From assembly GCA_949296455.1 (NCBI GenBank), contig CASFOZ010000009.1, forward strand, positions 1 through 37,972: 37,972 nucleotides of DNA, given 5' to 3'. Both the position numbers and the translations under genes were made by a program. The first letter of the stretch is position 1. Every line of letters starts with the position of its first letter. The notes under the pieces are model-generated. The model did not search any database. It was not told the DNA's origin and saw nothing but the letters and a program-made list of their open reading frames with translations. Shown one piece after another: positions 23,097-31,607 of the stretch. The stretch is from an uncultured Eubacteriales bacterium (lineage in GTDB: Bacteria; Bacillota; Clostridia; Christensenellales; CALVMC01).

Positions 23097-25404
23097 CGTG
23101 CTTTACTCTGTCTTCGACTTCGGCCTTTTTGGCGTTGTTGAATCTGTCGAGAGTTCCTACGAGATATCCCGTAATTCTGCGTATTCTTTCAAAGCCGACG
23201 CCGCCGTCGTTTTCTTCTCTTCCGCATTTAGGACATTTGTTGTTAATGATACCGTTGTATCCGCAGCAAGGGTCTCTGTCTACCGGGTGATTAATGGAAC
23301 CGTATCCTACTCCGTTTTCTTTCATACATCTTATTATTTTTTCGAAAGCTTCGAGGTTCTGTAAGGGGTCTCCGTCAAGCTCGACGTAACTTATATGCCC
23401 GGCGTTAGTAAGTTCGTGGAAAGGACCTTCCTTTCTTATCTTTTTGAATGCGTTTATCGGATAGTAAACGGGAATATGGAATGAGTTTGTGTAATATTCT
23501 CTGTCGGTAATTCCCGGTATTTTGCCGTATTTTTTTCTGTCTATTCTGACAAAGCGTCCCGAAAGTCCTTCTGCCGGAGTCGCAAGAAGGGTATAATTGA
23601 AGCCTGTCTCCTCGGTCTTTTTTTCTAAGTAGTCACGCATATATTTAACGATTTTGTACCCTAAATTCCAAGCTTCTTCGCTCTCGCCGTGGTGCTTGCC
23701 TATAAGAGCCACAAGGGTTTCGGCAAGACCTATAAAACCTACGCTGAGCGTTCCGTGCTTTAAAACTTCCCCTACTTCATCGTCTATGGAAAGTTTGTCG
23801 CTGTCTATCCATATACCCTGACCCATAAGGAAAGGATAATTTCTTACCTTTTTAGCAGCCTGAATTTTATATCTTGCCATAAGCTGGTCGCAGCATAAAG
23901 AAAGCATTTCGTCGAGACTTGCAAAGAATTTATCTATATCTTTATTTGCGTTTATACCGAGACGGGGAAGATTAATAGAGGTAAAACTCAGATTTCCTCT
24001 GCCCGTTACGATTTCTCTCGACTTGTCGTAATAATTTCCTATTACCCTCGTTCTGCAACCCATATAAGCTACTTCCGTATTGTAATCGCCCTCTTTATAA
24101 TATTTGAGATTGTAAGGTGCGTCGATAAAAGAATAATTCGGGAAAAGTCTTTTTGCCGAAACCCTAATGGACAATTTAAACAAATCGTAGTTGGGGTCTC
24201 CTTCGTTATAATTTATTCCTTCTTTTACTTTAAAGATATGTATAGGGAAAATTGCTGTTTCGCCGTTGCCTAAACCCTTTTCGGTTGCAAGAAGAATATT
24301 CTTTATAACCATTCTTCCTTCGGGGGAAGTATCGGTACCGTAATTTATAGAACTGAAAGGTATCTGTGCGCCCGCTCTCGAATGCATCGTGTTGAGATTG
24401 TGCACGAGGGCTTCCATTGCCTGATAAGTGGCTCTGTCCGTTTCGGATACCGCCTTTTCGGTAGCGAAATGCTGTGCCTTTCCTATTTCCTTTTCGTCGA
24501 ATTTTTCAGCAAGTTTTTTGCGTTCGGCCTCGAAATATTTGGGGGAAGTTTGTAATGCCGGCTCCAAGTTAAGTTCTTCTTTGATTTCTGCGCCGCACTT
24601 TTTGACAAAATCGAGACATTCCTTACCGGAAACGATTTCCAAATGTTTTGCTAAATTCTGAAAATATAATTTTTTATAAGTTTTCTTTACGCCGGGTGCC
24701 ATAGCATATTCGAAGTTAGGAATACTTTGACCGCCGTGCTGGTCGTTCTGATTAGACTGAATTGCGATAGCGGCAAGCGCCGAATACGAAGAGATATCGT
24801 TAGGCTCTCTTAAAAATCCGTGTCCTGTAGAAAATCCTCCGTTAAAGAGTTTAATAAGGTCTATCTGACAGCAAGTTGTGGTAAGGGTGTAAAAATCCAA
24901 ATCGTGTATATGTATATCTCCGTTTATATGAGCGTGAGAGTGTTTTGGGTCGAGGACATAAATTTCATTGAACTGCTTGGCGCCTTCCGAACCGTACCTG
25001 AGCATAGTACCCATTGCGGTATCGCCGTCTATGTTTGCGTTCTCTCTTTTAACATCGACTTCTTTTGAAGATTTAAAGGTAAGGTCTTCGTAAATCTTCA
25101 TAAGTTTACTGTTCATTTCTCTTATTCTGTTACGCTCTGCACGGTAAAGAATATAGCTTTTGGCAGTTTTTGCGTGACCTGTTTCTACGAGTATATATTC
25201 GACTGCGTCCTGCACCTGTTCGACGCTTGGAACACTTTTACCCATATCCCTTTCGATTTTATCGCAAACGAGATTTGCAATTTCCAAAGCTTCGTCGAAA
25301 TCGTTTCCGCCTACCGACTTTGCCGCTTTGAAAATAGCCTGCGCAATTTTTTCGACATTAAAAGGAACAACCCTTCCGTCTCTTTTTGTAATTTTCGTTA
25401 TCAT
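23089..25404 (-). CDS. nrdD: Anaerobic ribonucleoside-triphosphate reductase
   Basis: A 771-aa oxygen-sensitive class III reductase that makes deoxynucleotides from NTPs. Residues 1-90 are an ATP-cone (ITKRDGRVVPFNVEKI), the allosteric overall-activity site. The catalytic barrel follows, and the C-terminus carries a four-Cys zinc site (CCGYNG..NKCPKCG) and the glycyl-radical loop RRITGYLVG with Gly746. An AGGAGGG ribosome site lies 8 nt from the ATG. nrdG follows with an 8-bp overlap. Two NrdR boxes cover the promoter, so expression should be shut down by NrdR when dATP/ATP is high. No aerobic reductase is seen in the window. Confidence 0.97.
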   Translation of the reverse strand: MITKITKRDGRVVPFNVEKIAQAIFKAAKSVGGNDFDEALEIANLVCDKIERDMGKSVPSVEQVQDAVEYILVETGHAKTAKSYILYRAERNRIREMNSKLMKIYEDLTFKSSKEVDVKRENANIDGDTAMGTMLRYGSEGAKQFNEIYVLDPKHSHAHINGDIHIHDLDFYTLTTTCCQIDLIKLFNGGFSTGHGFLREPNDISSYSALAAIAIQSNQNDQHGGQSIPNFEYAMAPGVKKTYKKLYFQNLAKHLEIVSGKECLDFVKKCGAEIKEELNLEPALQTSPKYFEAERKKLAEKFDEKEIGKAQHFATEKAVSETDRATYQAMEALVHNLNTMHSRAGAQIPFSSINYGTDTSPEGRMVIKNILLATEKGLGNGETAIFPIHIFKVKEGINYNEGDPNYDLFKLSIRVSAKRLFPNYSFIDAPYNLKYYKEGDYNTEVAYMGCRTRVIGNYYDKSREIVTGRGNLSFTSINLPRLGINANKDIDKFFASLDEMLSLCCDQLMARYKIQAAKKVRNYPFLMGQGIWIDSDKLSIDDEVGEVLKHGTLSVGFIGLAETLVALIGKHHGESEEAWNLGYKIVKYMRDYLEKKTEETGFNYTLLATPAEGLSGRFVRIDRKKYGKIPGITDREYYTNSFHIPVYYPINAFKKIRKEGPFHELTNAGHISYVELDGDPLQNLEAFEKIIRCMKENGVGYGSINHPVDRDPCCGYNGIINNKCPKCGREENDGGVGFERIRRITGYLVGTLDRFNNAKKAEVEDRVKHDV

Positions 25405-25504
25405 AATACACCCTCCTTATTGCTCTAATGTTGTCCGGTCTTCTTCAGTAGAGAAATATTACAATATTTATATTACCTTTGTCAAGGAAAAAGAATAAAA
25501 AAAA

Positions 25505-25552
25505 TCGCAATATATTGTATAATTTTTTAAAAACGACCACAATATATTGTAT
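25505..25552. promoter_or_regulatory. Tandem NrdR boxes upstream of nrdDG
   Basis: The palindrome CAATATATTG occurs at 25508-25517 and 25540-25549, each inside a 16-bp NrdR-type box. The boxes are 32 bp apart, about three helical turns, which is the spacing expected for cooperative NrdR binding. Confidence 0.85.
25514..25542 (-). promoter_or_regulatory. nrdDG promoter covered by the NrdR boxes
   Basis: On the minus strand TTGTGG (25537-25542), a 17-nt spacer and TACAAT (25514-25519). The -35 lies in one NrdR box and the -10 in the other, so bound NrdR would block polymerase. Confidence 0.65.
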
Positions 25553-25706
25553 CGTATTTTTCTAACAATTATTTAAATATTTATATAATACAAGGCTTTA
25601 CTATTAGTCGTAACGACAGAATTTTTATAGTTTGAAAAACGCTGTTTTGAGTTAAAAATACAAAATCAAGTCTTTATAAAGCAGCGGAAACAATATAATG
25701 CTCTAT

Positions 25707-25739
25707 AAAAAAATCCGAAATTAAAATTCGGATTTTTTT
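25707..25739 (-). terminator. Terminator of the rubrerythrin gene
   Basis: A 13-bp stem AAAAAAATCCGAA/TTCGGATTTTTTT with a 7-nt loop, 46 nt after the rubrerythrin stop codon. Confidence 0.85.
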
Positions 25740-25784
25740 TGATATTTTATTTTAAAACCATAAATACCTTTTACGGTTTTTAAA

Positions 25785-26318
25785 TTAATAGTTTTCCTTT
25801 CTTAGTTCGAAGTATGCCTGCGGGTGGTCGCAAGTAGGACATACCGACGGTGCGGATTTACCTTTTGCTATATGGCCGCAGTTTCTGCAAACCCATACTT
25901 CTTCCTTTTCTTTTTCGAATACTCTTTTTTCTTTAACGCTTTTTGCCAACGCTCTGTATCTTTCCTCGTGTGCCTTTTCTATTTTTGCGACATTATCGAG
26001 CTTTACGGCTATTTCGATAAAGCCTTCTTCCCTTGCTATATCGGCAAATTCTTTATACATTTTTACCCATTCTTCGTGTTCTCCGGCTGCTGCGTCAAGA
26101 AGATTTTCTTCCGTTGTTCCTATTCCGTGGAATAATTTGAACCACATTTTTGCGTGTTCTTTTTCGTTGTCGGCGGTTTCTGAGAAGATTGCGCTTATCT
26201 GTTCGAATCCGTCTTTCTTTGCCTTGCTTGCATAATAACTGTACTTATTACGAGCCTGACTCTCTCCGGCAAATGCTTCCATAAGATTTTTTTCGGTTCT
26301 GCTTCCTTTAAATTCCAT
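25785..26318 (-). CDS. Rubrerythrin
   Basis: A 177-aa cytosolic non-heme iron protein that reduces hydrogen peroxide in anaerobes. Residues 1-135 are the diiron four-helix domain with the expected Glu and His residues (NLMEAFAGESQARNKY, ADNEKEHAKMWFK, AHEERYRAL). Residues 138-177 are a rubredoxin-like Fe(Cys)4 domain with CRNCGH and CPTCDHP, the domain order of classical rubrerythrin. AGGAG precedes the ATG. A short frame at 26308-26442 overlaps its start. Its single-gene unit ends at the terminator at 25707-25739. It is probably part of the oxidative-stress response; no PerR gene is in the window. Confidence 0.96.
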   Translation of the reverse strand: MEFKGSRTEKNLMEAFAGESQARNKYSYYASKAKKDGFEQISAIFSETADNEKEHAKMWFKLFHGIGTTEENLLDAAAGEHEEWVKMYKEFADIAREEGFIEIAVKLDNVAKIEKAHEERYRALAKSVKEKRVFEKEKEEVWVCRNCGHIAKGKSAPSVCPTCDHPQAYFELRKENY

Positions 26319-26442
26319 AATTTCTCTCCTTTGTTTGTTTTTTATTTATTTTAATTTTTCTGTATCTTTCTGCGATTTCATTTAAAGCTTCTCTTATTAT
26401 ACCGAAATTCATATTTGTAACCGTTCCCGTTTTACACCACAT
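26308..26442 (-). CDS. Possible 44-aa small protein overlapping the rubrerythrin start
   Basis: A 44-codon frame begins at ATG 26442, 6 nt after a weak AGGG, and ends at 26308 inside the first codons of rubrerythrin in another frame. Residues 11-35 form a plausible amphipathic helix (NFGIIREALNEIAERYRK). If translated it would bring ribosomes to the rubrerythrin start. No homologue is known to me, and the frame could be chance. Confidence 0.3.
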   Translation of the reverse strand: MWCKTGTVTNMNFGIIREALNEIAERYRKIKINKKQTKERNYGI

Positions 26443-26521
26443 TTAATACCCTGTCGGTTTTAGTCCTGCACTGTAAAAATTTAACTCAATTTACCTTTCG
26501 TCTGTTTTATCTGATTTCAAA

Positions 26522-27109
26522 TCAACCTATAAATAGACTTTTCCCTTCGCCTATCAGAAATACGGCTTTCCCGACAACGGCGCTCAGTCTTACCGCACCG
26601 TATACGCTGCTGTCAAGGCTCACTATCCTGTTATCGCCGAGAACATAAATTTCTCCTTCTCCTACAGTGTAATTTTCGGTATATTTAAATAAATCGATAT
26701 TTTCGTCGGCAACATAATCTTCTTCTATTGCTTCCCCGTTACGGTATAAAAGCCCCCCTTTTATCTGAATAGTGTCACCGGGAAGTCCTACCACTCTTTT
26801 TATTACCTGTTTCAGTTCTCCTTCGGCTTCTCTTTCAAATACCACTATATCTCCGTATTCGAGTTCGTATCCGTGTTTTAAAAGTATGACCCTGTCCTGT
26901 GTCGTGTCGCTTAAAAATGGTTCCATTGAATTGCCTTTTATCCATACAGGACTTGAAAAGAAATAAAAAAGAAAAAGAAAAAAAGCAAGCAACACAAGTA
27001 ATACTGAAATTACGGCTATACCGACCTTTCTGCTCTTTATTTCCTTTTTCTCCAACAATATTTCTTCGTTGCCTTTTTCAGGTTCTGCAAGATATTCTTT
27101 TTCTTCCAT
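26522..27109 (-). CDS. lepB: Signal peptidase I
   Basis: A 195-aa type I signal peptidase that cuts signal peptides from exported proteins. It has a charged cytoplasmic N-terminus, one membrane helix (residues 30-51) and an outer catalytic domain with Ser61 in GNSMEP and the general base Lys104 in KRVVGLPGD, followed by VLGDNR.VSLDSS.YG. This is the short one-helix Gram-positive form. No strong Shine-Dalgarno is seen before the ATG (only TGGAAT), and it follows the alpha/beta-hydrolase gene by 34 nt, so cotranscription is likely. Confidence 0.93.
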   Translation of the reverse strand: MEEKEYLAEPEKGNEEILLEKKEIKSRKVGIAVISVLLVLLAFFLFLFYFFSSPVWIKGNSMEPFLSDTTQDRVILLKHGYELEYGDIVVFEREAEGELKQVIKRVVGLPGDTIQIKGGLLYRNGEAIEEDYVADENIDLFKYTENYTVGEGEIYVLGDNRIVSLDSSVYGAVRLSAVVGKAVFLIGEGKSLFIG

Positions 27110-27143
27110 TATTCCATTTTATTTATATCCGAATATTATCCGA

Positions 27144-28799
27144 TTATATCCATAAAATATTGTTTATAATATAATCGGAAGCCTTCTCAAAAGAAATTCT
27201 CTTGACTTCTTTCCAATCTTTCAAAGATATCATTTCCGAATTTTTGAAATCGGACGGCATAAACGAAAGCTTTTCCCATTTATCGGAATTTACCGTTTCC
27301 GTTACCGAATAACAAATTTCACCGTCTTCTTCTTCGGCATAAAGTTTTACGGTAACCTCAACCGGCGTGTCTGCATAAATATCGAATTGAAGAATACTGT
27401 CATTAACGCCTCTGTATCTTATGTCGGAAAATATGCAGCTGACAAGATTTCCTTCAACAACGCTTATGCCTTCGATATCCATATAACCTTTTTTTAGTAC
27501 GACTTCGTCGTCTGATGCCACAAGCTTATTGCTTTCCGCTACAAACTCATCAAAATTATAATTTTTCGCATATATTTTTCTCATTCTTCTGTTTTCGTTT
27601 ATATCAGCTTTGCTGTCCGCAGTAATTATTAATTCCTTGCTCGAAACCTTTATTCCGTTATCGTATTCCACGCTGAAAAAGGTATACACCTTATCATTTT
27701 TACTGATAAACTCAATCTCGGAACTGAGATTTATTCCGTTTTCCTTTTCAAAAGAAGAACTTCTGTGCCATTGCCTTAAAGAAGAATTTTCTTCTCCGTA
27801 AGCATAATAAAATTCTGCATTCTTTACTCTCAATTCACTGACATCGCATTTAGCTTCAAGCATAAAAGTCTTTTCGTTTTTTCTGACATTTAACACCGGC
27901 AACGAAGGAAAGGATTTTCCCTCGAAACAATTTTTTAACCATATACCGATATTTTCGAAGCTTTTTCTGTCAATCTGATTTCTTCTGTTCGGAACCGCTA
28001 TTAAATTTACCTTGTTTTTTGAAGATACATAAGAAACATTTTCAAAAAGTTTTTCAAAATTTGTCACAACGGAATTAGTTGGAGCTATAACCATAACGGG
28101 ACAATGCACATAAGGCATATACGCCTGCGAAGCTATACCTACAAGCCACTTTGCAGACTCGTCGCCGCCGACTGATAAAAAATGCTCTCCGTACCCGTTC
28201 CACCCTGCACCGTTCACGGCAACCATGGCGCTGACCCTACCGTCCATTGTTCCTACCTGCCATAAAAGGTTAGTTGCATAACCCACGCCGATTAACGCTA
28301 TTCTTTTCTTATCGATAAAAGTCTGTTTACATAAAACGGAAATAGCTCTTCTTAAAACCTGAGCCCATATAAACCATGCGGATTCTTTTATGTTGTCGCC
28401 TGCCAGCCATATTCTTTGGTCGTTTTCTGCGACATTACAATAGGATAGACTTTTCGGATAACTTGTAAATCCGCTTTTCTTGCCTTTTCTTCCCGAATAA
28501 TCTATAACCACTCCGACAAAACCCATCTTGGCCGCATTAATTGCATTGTTCAAATCAGGGTCTCTGTCCAAATCGAAAATACTAACTGCCGCAGGAAAGG
28601 GTCCTTTTTCCCCTTCCGGAATAGCCATAGCCATATATCCTCTTATCTTTCCGTCGGCAAGGGTTTTTACTGTATAATAACATTCTCTTATTTTTATTCC
28701 GTCAATGCTGTATTGTTTTTTAAAAGTCAAATCAAAGTTCTCTTTTACAGGGTTGTAATAATCCCACAGCAGTAGCGGAGTCAATAATTTTTCATTCAT
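27144..28799 (-). CDS. Alpha/beta-hydrolase-fold protein lacking the catalytic triad
   Basis: A 551-aa protein related in layout to acetyl-xylan-esterase-like hydrolases. The fold is recognisable by AAVSIFDLDRDP, GFVGVVIDYSGRKG, and the long helix before KKRIALIGVGYA, where the nucleophile elbow GxSxG should be. The Ser is replaced by Gly173 (GVGYA). The later strands HCPVMVIAPTNS and NLIAVPNRRN also lack the usual Asp and His, so the enzyme is probably inactive. Residues from about 320 are a beta-rich domain that may bind carbohydrate. No signal peptide is seen. The start at 28799 is 9 nt after TATAAT, with no Shine-Dalgarno; the ATG three codons upstream abuts the -10 box and cannot be on this mRNA. 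lepB follows after 34 nt. Confidence 0.7.
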   Translation of the reverse strand: MNEKLLTPLLLWDYYNPVKENFDLTFKKQYSIDGIKIRECYYTVKTLADGKIRGYMAMAIPEGEKGPFPAAVSIFDLDRDPDLNNAINAAKMGFVGVVIDYSGRKGKKSGFTSYPKSLSYCNVAENDQRIWLAGDNIKESAWFIWAQVLRRAISVLCKQTFIDKKRIALIGVGYATNLLWQVGTMDGRVSAMVAVNGAGWNGYGEHFLSVGGDESAKWLVGIASQAYMPYVHCPVMVIAPTNSVVTNFEKLFENVSYVSSKNKVNLIAVPNRRNQIDRKSFENIGIWLKNCFEGKSFPSLPVLNVRKNEKTFMLEAKCDVSELRVKNAEFYYAYGEENSSLRQWHRSSSFEKENGINLSSEIEFISKNDKVYTFFSVEYDNGIKVSSKELIITADSKADINENRRMRKIYAKNYNFDEFVAESNKLVASDDEVVLKKGYMDIEGISVVEGNLVSCIFSDIRYRGVNDSILQFDIYADTPVEVTVKLYAEEEDGEICYSVTETVNSDKWEKLSFMPSDFKNSEMISLKDWKEVKRISFEKASDYIINNILWI

Positions 28800-28808
28800 A
28801 TATTCCAT

Positions 28809-28838
28809 ATTATAGCAGTTTGAAATTAAAAAAATCAA
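28809..28838 (-). promoter_or_regulatory. Extended -10 promoter 9 nt from the ATG of the hydrolase-fold gene
   Basis: TTGATT (28833-28838), an 18-nt spacer and TGC-TATAAT (-10 at 28809-28814) on the minus strand. A start 7 nt downstream leaves only about 2-3 nt of leader before the ATG at 28799. Confidence 0.65.
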
Positions 28839-29096
28839 GCATTAATATAATTTTTTCACCTTAAAGCAAAATATGTATTAGTTTTACGAGTTTCTTTACA
28901 GCAATTTTTTGCTGTTTTCTTGATTTTTATTGATTATTATAGCAGCTGTTGTTTATAATATATTCTTTTAATGAGATATATACATTTCATTCAATAATGT
29001 TTTTATCGGAAACCCGAACAGGCTTTTTTTAACCGATGCGATTAAATAATCGCTTTTACTTCAAATTACTAATATATCTTTTCTTATAACATCTTG
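28839..29096. other. Gene-free AT-rich stretch with two plus-strand hairpins
   Basis: No reading frame is supported here. A hairpin ACAGCAA/TTGCTGT followed by TTTCTT lies near 28900-28922 and another, GCGATT/AATCGC, at 29038-29053. Both would act on plus-strand transcripts, but no plus-strand gene precedes them, so an unannotated small RNA is conceivable but not shown. Confidence 0.3.
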
Positions 29097-29204
29097 CCTT
29101 ATATTATCACTGTATCTATCCTGCCTTATGCTATCGCTATATCTGTCTAACCTTATACTATCTCTATATCTGTCTTGCCTTATACTATCGCTATATCTGT
29201 CACT
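29097..29204. repeat. Four 27-bp tandem repeats
   Basis: Units begin at 29097, 29124, 29151 and 29178, each starting CCTTAT and containing CTATATCTGTC or a close variant. They differ at 1-6 positions per unit. The period is nine codons. On the minus strand one frame is open through all four copies and reads as repeats of DRYSDSIRQ, ending at a TGA about 40 bp further on; it has no ATG, GTG or TTG start after the preceding stop. The plus-strand frame has a stop in copy two. It may be a minisatellite or the end of a decayed gene. Confidence 0.8.
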
Positions 29205-29302
29205 TGGAATTTTCGAAATTTCAACTTTATAAAATTATGCAAAATAAATGTAACTTTTAGACAATAAGCAGAATAAACTATTAAAAAACCGAGGAGAATA
29301 TT

Positions 29303-30016
29303 ATGCGAAACTACGAACTTCTTCCATCCGAAAAGGCCATATTGAAAATGGCGGTAGATTACAATAATAAAATCAAAGAAGAAGGTTTTCAGTCTCAGTC
29401 CGACGAAAAAAGTTTTTCTCTGAAATACAAACTTCCCGACTGCAAGCCGCCTTGCTCCCCAAAACAGGCCGTTAAGCAAAAAGAAGAGGCCATGAAAGAC
29501 GAATTCTTCAATGACTTTTTCTTTAAAAAAACTCCGCCGTGTCCGCCCCATCCTTGTCCCGAACCTTCTCTTTATTGCGGACAGGACGACGGCTTTATGT
29601 GTCCGCACTGCCCGCCGGAAATTCCAGGTTCTTCAAGGCTCATAAGAAATCTTACGAGAGCTATAAACACGACTAAATCCGTAATAACTTCCATAGAATT
29701 TCTGAAAAGCTGTCACAGCGTAAACATATCGATAGCGGATTATATTTTGCGGGTTCAATGCTCGAATATGAAAATTTTAGAGGAACTTTATTTTACTGCA
29801 AATTGCGGCGCTTTTAACTGCATGTCTGTAAAACAGCAAACCTTCCTTCCTAAAAACAATATAGTTAAAGAAACGGCGTGCATGCTGTTCAAACTTCTTG
29901 ATTTGTTCTCTCTTTTGTCTTGCGAAAAAAATTTAAATCAGGATAAGATTAATATGCTCGAAAATAATACTTTGAAAAGCTTAATAGCATTGAATTACGC
30001 AGAAGTGTGTTGTTGA
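29303..30016 (+). CDS. Cys/Pro-rich hypothetical protein
   Basis: A 237-aa protein with no signal peptide. Residues 1-45 are helical and charged. Residues 45-112 are rich in Cys and Pro, with CKPPC, PPCPPHPCPEP and MCPHCPPE. The remainder is a helical domain with single cysteines and a C-terminal CC. I do not recognise the family. Cys/Pro-rich proteins of this kind in endospore formers are often spore-coat or exosporium parts, but this is only an analogy. GAGGAG lies 7 nt before the ATG and a strong terminator follows. The 27-bp tandem repeats end about 100 bp upstream. Confidence 0.65.
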   Translation: MRNYELLPSEKAILKMAVDYNNKIKEEGFQSQSDEKSFSLKYKLPDCKPPCSPKQAVKQKEEAMKDEFFNDFFFKKTPPCPPHPCPEPSLYCGQDDGFMCPHCPPEIPGSSRLIRNLTRAINTTKSVITSIEFLKSCHSVNISIADYILRVQCSNMKILEELYFTANCGAFNCMSVKQQTFLPKNNIVKETACMLFKLLDLFSLLSCEKNLNQDKINMLENNTLKSLIALNYAEVCC

Positions 30017-30089
30017 AGCAAATAAAGGTAAATTCATTTTTTAAAATTGTTAAAAGTCAATTTGTTCTGAAAAATCGAATTAGTACCGT

Positions 30090-30115
30090 AAAACGCAGGG
30101 TTTGCCTGCGTTTTT
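30090..30115 (+). terminator. Terminator of the Cys/Pro-rich gene
   Basis: A 10-bp stem AAAACGCAGG/CCTGCGTTTT with a 5-nt loop and a T tract. Confidence 0.9.
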
Positions 30116-30208
30116 GATAATCGTTTTAACTTTTATTTTTTAACCGTTTTTAATTTTACCCCCTTAAAACACAGGGTGTTTCTTTAAAAAATATTTTAAA
30201 ACATAAAT

Positions 30209-31546
30209 TTAACCATTGTTTTCTTCAATTGTCTCTTGCTGAGATTGATATATATAAATTATTCCTTTTGACGGGGGATAATAGTTTTTTCTTAAAAGTT
30301 TTCTTACTTTAAATTCTTCACCTTCATATATATCGGCATATAATTCGCATATATATCCTTCTCTGCTTTTTTCCAAAACGTATCCCTCTTTCTCTTGCGT
30401 TCCGTATTTGTTTTCCGTTCCGTAAATATATTCAGGCTCGGGCGCTTTGATTACCTTTATCACGACACCCGATAATTTTATCTCACGGTTTTTGTCGGCT
30501 GAATATATTTCAAACAAAAGTTCTTTCCCGTCCGCCTTTCCCGTTATAAATACCGGACTTCCCGTTTCGTTTTTCATTTTCAAATCGCTGAAAGAGGATA
30601 CCATTGCATCTCTTGCTATTCCGACATATGAAGGTGCGATACTGTGATTACTGCTTTCAATAATTGTAAAACCGGCTTTCAGTAAAGCATTGAAAAGGGT
30701 TGTTGCCACCTGACACACTCCGCCGCCGTAATCTTCAACATATCTCCCACCTACAATTGTTTTCGCTTTTTCATATCCTCGTTCTTTTGTGCGCTCTCCA
30801 ACCGTTTCGTTGAAAGAAAATATTTCTCCGTCGGCAATCTCTTTTCCGAATAAAGCACAAGACGCAACGGCGATATTGTTTTTTCTGCCGGATGGCGAAT
30901 TTGAATAATCTGTCTTTGCGCTCGCAACGCAATAAGAACATTTTTCAAGTTCGTTTCTTGTAATATCAGGCTGCGTTTCTTTTATCGAAAGTTCGACCGT
31001 CTTTTCCTCTCTTTCAAATAATTCTTTAAAAAGACTGTATCGGTCTGCCTCTTTGCCTTTAAGTTCATCGGTATAGGTAAAAGTTACTCCGCTTTCATTT
31101 CTTTTGATATAGGCTTTTGCGTCAACCGCTTCTTTTTCATAGGTTTTTATAACGGCTTCGATTTTATCAAACAATTCAGGATAAAGATAATTTACTATAT
31201 TTCTTAAATTTTCCCCGTTGTTTACAAGAGTTTCAAAAAGCGCTCCCGTGCCGCCCAGCATTTGCGCCTGCTTTAAGGCTATAGGGTTCTGCTCCGTTTG
31301 ACTTTCGTATATTGTATGGTCAAGATAAGTTATTTTTATATTTTGTTTATAACTTACCGTTTCGACTTTAAAGTTAAATTCCTTGCTATTGTTTGAAAAC
31401 CGTGCAGTACAATTATCGGACACGACAGAACTTTCTATTGTGCAAGTTGAATCAAACATTATTGCGTTATTAATATTGCTTATTACCAAATCGGAAACAC
31501 AACAGAGAATAAACAATAAAAATAAAGGTTTATAAAAAATATTCAT
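30209..31546 (-). CDS. VanW-family protein
   Basis: A 445-aa protein with an N-terminal signal anchor (residues 4-24), so it faces the outside. Residues 75-200 resemble the peptidoglycan-binding-type region that often precedes VanW. The VanW domain proper follows at about 220-360: GEIFSFNETVGERT, YGGGVCQVATTLFNALLKAGF, then ERSNH-like ESSNHSIAPSYV and the DLKMKN..G.PVFITG strand. The C-terminal 80 residues are a beta-type tail. VanW proteins occur in vancomycin-resistance clusters but also widely as wall-linked proteins of unknown action; no van genes are here. The ATG has no visible Shine-Dalgarno and no clear promoter. Confidence 0.88.
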   Translation of the reverse strand: MNIFYKPLFLLFILCCVSDLVISNINNAIMFDSTCTIESSVVSDNCTARFSNNSKEFNFKVETVSYKQNIKITYLDHTIYESQTEQNPIALKQAQMLGGTGALFETLVNNGENLRNIVNYLYPELFDKIEAVIKTYEKEAVDAKAYIKRNESGVTFTYTDELKGKEADRYSLFKELFEREEKTVELSIKETQPDITRNELEKCSYCVASAKTDYSNSPSGRKNNIAVASCALFGKEIADGEIFSFNETVGERTKERGYEKAKTIVGGRYVEDYGGGVCQVATTLFNALLKAGFTIIESSNHSIAPSYVGIARDAMVSSFSDLKMKNETGSPVFITGKADGKELLFEIYSADKNREIKLSGVVIKVIKAPEPEYIYGTENKYGTQEKEGYVLEKSREGYICELYADIYEGEEFKVRKLLRKNYYPPSKGIIYIYQSQQETIEENNG

Positions 31547-31607
31547 ATAATTATTTTGTGCTTTGCGGTAATAATTATTATTATTTTATAATATAACTAA
31601 TCTTTGT

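Noticed and set aside
28899-28925. Plus-strand terminator implying a small RNA
   Set aside because: The hairpin is real, but I see no promoter or conserved structure in the short stretch before it.
29180-29608. A 142-residue minus-strand frame opposite the Cys/Pro-rich gene
   Set aside because: It overlaps a gene with a strong ribosome site on the other strand and reads as a Phe/Arg-rich shadow.
30167-30182. Terminator for the VanW gene
   Set aside because: The hairpin AAACAC/GTGTTT is only 6 bp and lacks a T tract on the minus strand.
30209-31546. Vancomycin-resistance locus
   Set aside because: Only a VanW-type gene is present. No vanA/B ligase, vanH, vanX or VanRS homologue lies nearby, and VanW proteins are common outside resistance clusters.
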